From: a virus
IMG/VR virus record: IMGVR_UViG_3300047678_000799
Coordinates: 1 to 35,927 of that record
Strand: one strand, 5' to 3'
Length of the DNA: 35,927 nt
Shown here: positions 31,613-35,927 of the stretch, piece by piece
Layout: every line of letters begins with the position of its first letter
Numbering within the stretch: the stretch's first letter is position 1
Translations under genes and position numbers: made by a program
The notes under the pieces: model-generated
The model's input: only the letters and a program-made list of their open reading frames with translations
Told to the model about the DNA's origin: nothing
Databases searched by the model: none

Positions 31613-31948
31613 TTGGTAGTGGTGGGATTGGTGCTACGGCTTGCACCAGGCTCATTGTTTGATGGCCTCGGGAGAATTGCGGCTCTCGGGGCCATCAGCT
31701 TATACGGGGACAGACTGGTGGAGTTCCATCCAAAGGTTGAAGCGAAGTTGAGAGTCCTAGGGATTGGTGTCGGCGATAGAGTGATCTATGCCGCGCAGCT
31801 TTGTACTGTGACGGAGATCAGGCAAGCCAACTACGCCCCCAGATTCTGCGTGATGTTGCCGAGCGGGCAACTGAAGTGGCTCGGACCCACCAAGCTCTCG
31901 AAGGCCACGGAAGCCACTTCTCGCAATCGTCCTTGCCCTTCTCACTAA
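31613..31948 (+). CDS. hypothetical protein, SH3-like pattern (start uncertain)
   Basis: The frame is open from 31589. The C-terminal part reads LRVLGIGVGDRVIYAAQLCT, VTEIRQANYAPRFCVMLPSG and QLKWLGPTKL, which looks like a small barrel domain. The 5' part is less protein-like. There is no ATG and no strong ribosome site; TTG at 31613 or GTG at 31721 are possible starts. The tail is Ser/Pro-rich. It could be a real gene with a late start or a remnant. Confidence 0.35.
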   Translation: MVVVGLVLRLAPGSLFDGLGRIAALGAISLYGDRLVEFHPKVEAKLRVLGIGVGDRVIYAAQLCTVTEIRQANYAPRFCVMLPSGQLKWLGPTKLSKATEATSRNRPCPSH

Positions 31949-32103
31949 GTCTGAAGCTCAGAAGCCGCCCAAGATCACAAGTGCAAGGGAAGGGCTCGTG
32001 TCAATTCTCTGCCTACGAGGCAGTCCCCTCTGTTCCACAGGCGCTAAAGATTTTTCAAAAAAGTGGGGGAGGGGGCTTCTTGCGCAGCCGCTAAAACTTG
32101 CTA

Positions 32104-32137
32104 GGTTCGATCCTTGGAGACACAAAGGGATCGAACC
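32104..32137. promoter_or_regulatory. leader hairpin of the two-gene unit
   Basis: GGTTCGATCC (32104-32113) and GGATCGAACC (32128-32137) form a perfect 10-bp inverted repeat ending right before the GTG at 32138. The AAAGGGA ribosome site is partly inside the 3' arm, so folding could hide it. Confidence 0.6.
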
Positions 32138-32503
32138 GTGAACACAAATCGCATCGCTCGTAGTGGTGACGACGACGACGCCCAACAATCACTCAAGATG
32201 GCGTTCGAGCTTCGTTACGAGGACTACCGCTACACAGGCCCACGCCACCATGTCTGGCAACTTGAAGATGGCCTCTGGGCTATCGAGTTTTCGACGTTTG
32301 GCGAGCTTGAGTACGGCCTTCATTTGCTCGATGTACTTGACGCACTCTACGAGCTATACGTAACGGAGTACGGCTACGACCGCGAGGAGGCCCGATTCCT
32401 AATCATCGCATTCTTCGAGGGCGATGGGCATACTCTCGGTGAACTGGTGAACGCCAACTGGCAAGCCTGTTTTCCCGCTCATCTACATGACGAACGGGAG
32501 TGA
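32138..32503 (+). CDS. hypothetical protein, 121 aa (first gene of a pair)
   Basis: An acidic protein: MNTNRIARSGDDDDAQQSL, then KMAFELRYEDYRYTGPRHHV, WQLEDGLWAIEFSTFGELEY, ELYVTEYGYDREEARF and FLIIAFFEGDGHTLGELV. No family is recognised. The GTG at 32138 is preferred because AAAGGGA lies 7-8 bases upstream; a TTG at 32114 is the alternative. It overlaps or abuts the next gene at 32500-32506, so the two are probably one operon. The start lies inside a hairpin. Confidence 0.55.
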   Translation: MNTNRIARSGDDDDAQQSLKMAFELRYEDYRYTGPRHHVWQLEDGLWAIEFSTFGELEYGLHLLDVLDALYELYVTEYGYDREEARFLIIAFFEGDGHTLGELVNANWQACFPAHLHDERE

Positions 32504-32505
32504 CG

Positions 32506-32943
32506 ATGATTTGGCACTATACCTCAAAGCGACAGTTGCTAGACATCGTCACATCAAGCGAGATTCGACTCGCCACCATCGGCGTGCCAAATGGTGAACG
32601 ACCGGTAGCTTGGTTTTCGTCAAACCCAGTTTGGGAGAACACTGCCGGGCCGATGGCGATCGACTATGGTCGAATTATTCAGCTTGATCGGAAACGAATT
32701 CATGAGCGCTTTGGTCTCGGCAGGATCGGCGTCGCGGAGGAGACGGCACCGCACAATTGGGAGGCGTTCTGCCGCCTAAGTGGAGCGTCGAGGAAGACGA
32801 TCAATGGTCTTCGCAAAGGCGCGATTGAGATGGGTGGGCGTCCGTCCGAGTGGTTTGTTTCTTTTGAGGCTGTTCCGGCTGCCATGTGGCTTTCCGTTGA
32901 GTGGTGGGACGGTGTGGCGTGGGTGCCGCTGCTGCCGGCGTAG
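32506..32943 (+). CDS. hypothetical protein with WHYTS N-terminus, 145 aa (second gene of a pair)
   Basis: It begins MIWHYTSKRQLLDIVTSSEI, followed by RLATIGVPNGERPVAWFSSN, WENTAG, WEAFCRLSGASRKTI and EWFVSFEAVPAAMWLSVEWW. The HYTS-type start followed by a strand-helix-strand is reminiscent of DUF2971 and ADP-ribosyltransferase-fold toxins. The catalytic signature cannot be confirmed. The ATG at 32506 has GGGAG upstream; a GTG at 32500 overlapping the upstream TGA is the other option. It shares an operon with the acidic protein, a toxin-antitoxin-like layout, which is inference only. Confidence 0.55.
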   Translation: MIWHYTSKRQLLDIVTSSEIRLATIGVPNGERPVAWFSSNPVWENTAGPMAIDYGRIIQLDRKRIHERFGLGRIGVAEETAPHNWEAFCRLSGASRKTINGLRKGAIEMGGRPSEWFVSFEAVPAAMWLSVEWWDGVAWVPLLPA

Positions 32944-33078
32944 GCGTGGCCGCGCTGGACTTTGCTGACAGTGGCGAGCCGCTCTAGTCCTCGGAGCCGC
33001 CGAATGAGCCAAAGGTTCGGTGTGCGACAAGTGCTACAAGTGCGACAGCCGGGGCGAGAACCGCGGGAAAACCGACGC

Positions 33079-33128
33079 GGGGCTCGGGCTGGGCGGGGCT
33101 CGGGGCGGGACGGGGCTCGGGGCGGGAC
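33079..33128 (+). repeat. G-rich tandem repeat (17-bp unit)
   Basis: GGGGCTCGGGGCGGGAC is present twice in perfect tandem (33095-33111 and 33112-33128), with a partial degenerate copy before it (33079-33094). Four or more G-runs of 3-4 bases on the plus strand make a G-quadruplex possible. Confidence 0.6.
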
Positions 33129-33154
33129 GGGTTTTCTGTTGACGTTCGCAGGTA

Positions 33155-33170
33155 GTACCACATGTGGTAC
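33155..33170. repeat. perfect 16-bp palindrome
   Basis: GTACCACATGTGGTAC reads the same on both strands. It lies between the G-rich repeat and the first hairpin and could be a protein-binding site. Confidence 0.55.
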
Positions 33171-33218
33171 CACTTGTTGTCTTTGCGTGGCACGAGGTGG
33201 CACGGCGTGGCAATGAAG

Positions 33219-33254
33219 AAGGCCGCGACCCAGGTGTTCCCGAGTCGCGGCCTT
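33219..33254. terminator. strong hairpin, terminator for both sides
   Basis: AAGGCCGCGAC (33219-33229) and GTCGCGGCCTT (33244-33254) form an 11-bp perfect stem with a 14-base loop. It is followed on the minus strand by CTTC-rich DNA and on the plus strand by TGTGTGTTTT, so it may terminate tRNA-Leu (leftward) and the two-gene unit (rightward). Confidence 0.6.
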
Positions 33255-33263
33255 GTGTGTTTT

Positions 33264-33284
33264 GAGCCCGTAAAGAACGGGCTC
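33264..33284. terminator. second hairpin near tRNA-Leu
   Basis: GAGCCCGT (33264-33271) and ACGGGCTC (33277-33284) form an 8-bp perfect stem with an AAAGA loop, between the first hairpin and the tRNA 3' end. It may help 3' processing or termination of the tRNA transcript. Confidence 0.5.
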
Positions 33285-33326
33285 GTGTCGTTGTGTGGCA
33301 CGCTTTGGCATGGCGTGTCACTTGAG

Positions 33327-33409
33327 TACCGGAGGTGGGAGTCGAACCCACACGCCCTTTCGGACACAGGATTTTGAATCCAGCGCGTCTGCCATTCCGC
33401 CACTCCGGC
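33327..33409 (-). tRNA. tRNA-Leu (anticodon CAA)
   Basis: On the minus strand the sequence begins GCCGGAG and ends CTCCGGTA, forming the 7-bp acceptor stem with a G-U first pair and an A discriminator. The anticodon loop is TTCAAAA, giving CAA. The anticodon stem has one U-U mismatch (CTGGA/TCCTG). The T arm is GTGGG-TTCGACT-CCCAC. A long variable arm between the anticodon and T arms supports the Leu class. The 3' CCA is not encoded. The tRNA is 83 bases. tRNA genes are common phage attachment sites; the integrase gene lies on its 5' side. Confidence 0.9.
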
Positions 33410-33524
33410 TAAGTTGTTCTAAAGTAACGACTTGAATAGGGTGGTCAAGGGCCGAAAACCTCGTTTTGTCCGCGATTCTGTCCGCGTTTCGGTAAGAAAC
33501 GACACCCGTGGACGTAGTAATCCA

Positions 33525-34523
33525 ATGAGAAAACGAGAACCATTCTACAAACACAGTCACAAGGCGTATTACGTCGAGATCAACGGCCGTCAGATTCGGC
33601 TCGGCACCGAAGAGAAAGCCGCTTGGGACGAGTATCACCGTCTGATGGCGGGCAAGCAACCCGCAACCGATAAGACGCCGGCTCGCGACATCATCGACCA
33701 GTTTCTTCGGTGGACCGAACGACGGTCGGCACCCTTGACCGTTGCATGGTACACGCGCCACTTGACCCGCTTCAAGGCGTTCATCGGCGGCCTGACGGTC
33801 GGCGAACTCAGAAAGCATCATGTCACGCAATGGGTTGCCGACGAGTTCGAGTCGGATGCTTCGGCCAGCTACCTGAACGGCGCAATTCGGGCGGCCGTTC
33901 GCCCGTTCCTATGGGCGTTCGATGAAGAGATTATCGCGACGAATCCATTGCCCAAGGTGAAGCGGCCGACACCCGAGCCGCGCGAGAATTACACGACGCC
34001 AGAACAGTTCGCGAAAGCGCTGGCGTTGGTTTCTGCCGACGATCCATTTCGCGACCTACTCGAATTCTTGTGGCTGACCGGCGCACGGCCGCAAGAGGCA
34101 GTGATAATCGAAGCCTGCCAATGGGATCGCGAAGCCGGGACGGTCACCTTGCCCCGCAAGTCGAGCAAAGGGAAGAAATACAACCGAGTGATTTACCTGA
34201 ACCCGCACGCGGCAGGCATCATCGCTCGACTTGCCCTGAAACGTCCTGACGGGGCGTTGTTCCGAAACAAGGTTGACAACGCCTGGGGAAAGAACTCCCT
34301 AACCAGCAGATTCCGAGGGTTGCGGAAGCGTCTCGGCTTCCCCTTCCATGCCTACTTGCTTCGGCATGGTTGGGTCACACAGTCGCTTAAGAAAGGCGTC
34401 GATTCGGTGACGGTCGGCATTCTCGCCGGTCATCGCGACCCCAGCATGGTTGCCAAGGTCTACCAGCACCTTGCAAAAGATAACGCCTACTTGCACGAAA
34501 AGAATCGGCAAGCATCAGGCTGA
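33525..34523 (+). CDS. int: tyrosine recombinase / phage integrase
   Basis: A 332-residue protein from the ATG at 33525. Residues 1-60 are a small N-terminal DNA-binding part (KAYYVEINGRQIRLGT), followed by a SAM-like core-binding domain (about 62-150). The catalytic domain has R188 in WLTGARPQEA, K215 in SSKGKK, R280 in YLLRH, H303 in AGHRD and the nucleophile Y313 in VYQHL. The usual first His of the HxxR box is Tyr (Y277), a variant often seen in planctomycete-type integrases. A longer ORF from TTG at 33432 exists but looks like leader. It probably integrates an element next to tRNA-Leu. Confidence 0.85.
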   Translation: MRKREPFYKHSHKAYYVEINGRQIRLGTEEKAAWDEYHRLMAGKQPATDKTPARDIIDQFLRWTERRSAPLTVAWYTRHLTRFKAFIGGLTVGELRKHHVTQWVADEFESDASASYLNGAIRAAVRPFLWAFDEEIIATNPLPKVKRPTPEPRENYTTPEQFAKALALVSADDPFRDLLEFLWLTGARPQEAVIIEACQWDREAGTVTLPRKSSKGKKYNRVIYLNPHAAGIIARLALKRPDGALFRNKVDNAWGKNSLTSRFRGLRKRLGFPFHAYLLRHGWVTQSLKKGVDSVTVGILAGHRDPSMVAKVYQHLAKDNAYLHEKNRQASG

Positions 34524-34790
34524 ATGCCGCTTCGCGTTCTTTTGAAACGTTTCAAGATCGGCCGCGCTGATGCGAACAGCGCGGCCGTGTCGTTGATGGC
34601 GAAGGCGACCTTGACGGCATAGTTCGTAGGTTTTCGACAGCGACAAGTTGAGCGCCTTAGCGGCGTCGGCAACGGTCAACGAATCGTTGGCTGGATTCTG
34701 TTGCCCGATGTTCGCGGCCAACGTCAACAGCGCTGCGGCCGTGGCGTCGCCGGTCATCGAATAGAAGTGCTGGTAGGTTGTTTCAACCAT
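34515..34790 (-). CDS. excisionase-like helix-turn-helix protein
   Basis: A 91-residue protein whose C-terminal half (about 38-82: SLTVADAAKALNLSLSKTYE, then RQGRLRHQRHGRAVRISAAD) is a clear HTH_17 / MerR-like DNA-binding domain of the excisionase type. Such proteins bend DNA and steer the integrase toward excision. It is convergent with the integrase gene and overlaps its last bases, which fits an int-xis pair. The ATG at 34790 lies inside the upstream gene's end. The first 37 residues are of unknown role. Confidence 0.75.
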   Translation of the reverse strand: MVETTYQHFYSMTGDATAAALLTLAANIGQQNPANDSLTVADAAKALNLSLSKTYELCRQGRLRHQRHGRAVRISAADLETFQKNAKRHSA

Positions 34791-35127
34791 GAGTCGCGAC
34801 CAGTTCGTCAACGTGCCGGGCCAAGTAGAAGTTATTCGGCTCGAAACCATCGGCCCTAGCTCGGTCAAACCTGTCCATTACCGTAAACAAGTCCCCATCG
34901 GGGAAGGTTCGACACAACAGGGTGCGAGGTACATCCTTCGGTCCGATGTGCCGAAGCGTGATTAGGTCCACCTTGCGCACGGTATCAAACAAATTGAATT
35001 CTCGCACGATTTGATACTGTGACCCTGAGTTCAATTGGCACGCATAGCAGCAATGCACGCCGAGAATCGGGTGAACTACCGTCGTGCGCTTTGAACATCC
35101 GACGCATGGCTTTCGTGGCTTTTGCAT
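34783..35127 (-). CDS. zinc-binding protein of unknown function
   Basis: A 114-residue protein: MQKPRKPCVGCSKRTTV, then C26-C27-x-x-C30 completes a zinc-finger-like pattern with C8 and C11. Then come YQIVREFNLFDTVRKVDLIT and RTFPDGDLFTVMDRFDRARA. It could bind nucleic acid or a partner protein. AAGGT lies 6 bases before the ATG at 35127. It overlaps the excisionase start by 8 bases, so they are coupled. Confidence 0.6.
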   Translation of the reverse strand: MQKPRKPCVGCSKRTTVVHPILGVHCCYACQLNSGSQYQIVREFNLFDTVRKVDLITLRHIGPKDVPRTLLCRTFPDGDLFTVMDRFDRARADGFEPNNFYLARHVDELVATHG

Positions 35128-35461
35128 GATGACCTTAATATGGACCCGCCCGACGCTCATGGGCGGGCGTCGGGCGGGTTTCCATCGGGAGTATCAGACT
35201 TTGCGGCCGACGTGACCGCTTCACCGTTTACTACGTCTACCGGCCGAACGTCTTACCGAAAGCGCCATTGCACCTGCATTGACCACCGTTCGGGAGTCGC
35301 TGTATCTCTGTGCGCTGCAACGCGCTTCCTGACGTGCGCGTTAATTTAGTTCGTGAAATGGCGCTAAATGCTCGGCAACGCTGCGCGGAAACTGGACACG
35401 CAAGCGACTCGAAATAGGGTTGATATAGACGACGACGACTTCACACCCCGGAGCGACAACC
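35128..35461. other. divergent intergenic region with a 13-bp hairpin
   Basis: About 334 bases without a gene between the leftward zinc-protein operon and the rightward sigma-like gene. It holds the ACCCGCCCGACGC/GCGTCGGGCGGGT hairpin and probably promoters for both sides, though no consensus -35/-10 pair is clear. Confidence 0.5.
35144..35179. promoter_or_regulatory. perfect 13-bp inverted repeat
   Basis: ACCCGCCCGACGC (35144-35156) and GCGTCGGGCGGGT (35167-35179), loop 10 bases. It lies upstream of the zinc-protein ATG and may be an operator, a leader hairpin or a terminator. Confidence 0.55.
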
Positions 35462-35743
35462 ATGAGCGACGCCGAATTACTAGCCGCCTTCCAAGCTGGG
35501 GACACTGACGGAATGTATGATCGTTTCATGCCTTGGATGGTCGATGCTGCTTTGGATGCGGCCGATGGAAACGAACAAATAGCCGACTACCTAATCGAAG
35601 CCGTGTTCGCGGAATTGCGAGCGGCCGGGCCGCTGGATCAATCGCTAGTCAACTGGCTGAGTCCACGATTCGCATGGCGTTGCGTCGCGACAGGGCGCTA
35701 TCTGCGCATGAAAAAACCCCTGCCGTTCGCGGCAGGGGCTTAA
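35462..35743 (+). CDS. sigma-70 region 2-like small protein
   Basis: A 93-residue protein: MSDAELLAAFQAGDTDGMYD, DAALDAADGNEQIADYLIEA and VFAELRAAGPLDQ, then SLVNWLSPRFAWRCV. It follows the sigma-70 region 2 pattern of ECF factors (D-x-LLxAFxxGD, then x-A-D-x-xxEAVFxxL, then a WL..R.A segment), but there is no region 4. It might be a degenerate sigma fragment, an anti-sigma-type protein or unrelated. GGAG lies 8 bases before the ATG at 35462. The last codons overlap a terminator. Confidence 0.5.
   Translation: MSDAELLAAFQAGDTDGMYDRFMPWMVDAALDAADGNEQIADYLIEAVFAELRAAGPLDQSLVNWLSPRFAWRCVATGRYLRMKKPLPFAAGA
35711..35738. terminator. terminator overlapping the end of the sigma-like gene
   Basis: CCCCTGCCG (35717-35725) and CGGCAGGGG (35730-35738) form a 9-bp perfect stem with a TTCG loop. 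On the minus strand it is followed by T6 and so is an intrinsic terminator for the tape measure gene to its right. It lies inside the rightward gene's 3' end. Confidence 0.75.
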
Positions 35744-35750
35744 TCGTTTC

Positions 35751-35927
35751 CTAACGTCGCAAGCCGATGACGCCGCGCCGAGTCGCGCGGTTCAACGCAT
35801 CGGCGACCGCCTTGGCGGTCGCGGCATTCGTTGGGCCGCCCTGGACGTTAATCGAAACGTCGCCGGCAATGCCCGTGACGTTGCTAACGCTCGATTGACT
35901 TGCGGCCGGCGGCGTGCCTGCCCGTAT
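35751..35927 (-). CDS. C-terminus of a second tail tape measure protein (partial)
   Basis: Only the last 58 codons are visible. The residues include GIAGDVSINVQGGPTNAAT, then AKAVADALNRATRRGVIGL, a typical C-terminal end of phage tape measure proteins (INV, then a helix with an ALN-R pattern and a GVIGLR end). The gene enters from the right edge on the minus strand and stops just before a strong terminator. It shows a second phage tail module beside this window. Confidence 0.6.
   Translation of the reverse strand: MRAGTPPAASQSSVSNVTGIAGDVSINVQGGPTNAATAKAVADALNRATRRGVIGLRR

Larger units (their letters stand above)
32944..33326. other. intergenic region before tRNA-Leu: G-rich repeats, palindrome, two hairpins
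   Basis: No gene is seen. It contains a 17-bp tandem repeat (33095-33128), a perfect 16-bp palindrome (33155-33170), an imperfect 31-bp direct repeat (33187-33217 and 33295-33325), and two strong hairpins. These lie between the two-gene unit and the tRNA 3' end. Confidence 0.55.

Noticed and set aside
32104-32113. GGTTCGATCC, which looks like a tRNA T-arm
   Set aside because: No acceptor, D or anticodon arm can be built around it. It is one arm of a perfect leader hairpin, and the sequence differs from the tRNA-Leu T arm.
33432-33524. In-frame N-terminal extension of the integrase from TTG
   Set aside because: It has no ribosome site and is arginine-rich low-quality sequence, with repeats of TGTCCGCG. 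The ATG at 33525 begins a typical integrase N-terminus.

Overview
The window is GC-rich bacterial DNA that is mostly phage. Nearly all of it reads as a siphovirus-type prophage or temperate phage genome, followed on the right by a tRNA-Leu gene and the start of what looks like a second integrated element. The families (Mu gp29/DUF935-type portal, Mu gpI-like protease-scaffold, a GpE-like capsid, DUF5131 and DUF6876 relatives, a YxxR tyrosine integrase) and the frequent GTG starts fit a Planctomycetota host. That is an inference from family resemblance, not a proven assignment.

Layout: (1) 1-3313, a leftward set of small accessory genes (DUF669-like, a truncated DUF5131/Gp37-Gp68 remnant, a ribbon-helix-helix-like protein, DUF6876). 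(2) 3411-23445, one long leftward late operon in classic order: small and large terminase, an HNH-like protein, portal, minor head protein, protease/scaffold, decoration protein, major capsid, connectors, tail completion, a collagen-like fibre, tail terminator, tail tube, tail chaperones G and GT, tape measure, and distal tail/fibre genes. Many of these genes overlap by 1-4 bases, which implies translational coupling. (3) 23544-25465, a small gene on the opposite strand and a leftward serine recombinase group. (4) 25466-26714, a 1.25 kb stretch without a convincing gene, rich in hairpins and TCGGGAG motifs. (5) 26715-32943, early or accessory genes on both strands: a D12-class adenine methylase, HNH-AP2 endonuclease, GNAT acetyltransferase, zinc-ribbon proteins, small membrane proteins and a coupled two-gene unit. 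(6) 32944-33409, hairpins, G-rich repeats and tRNA-Leu(CAA). (7) 33525-35927, a tyrosine integrase, excisionase-like protein, zinc protein, sigma-region-2-like protein and the 3' end of another tape measure gene. This last part is probably a second prophage.

The most notable sequence-level observations are these. A complete programmed -1 frameshift signal (GGGAAAC, 7-nt spacer, hairpin) joins the two tail chaperone frames. Hairpins with GTTCAA/TTGAAC arms sit just before the start of four phage genes. An array of TCGGGAG motifs lies mostly inside inverted repeats next to a strong terminator. The N-termini and leaders of the portal and its neighbouring HNH-like gene look shared. No lysin, repressor or replication protein was recognised; those genes may lie beyond the left edge.
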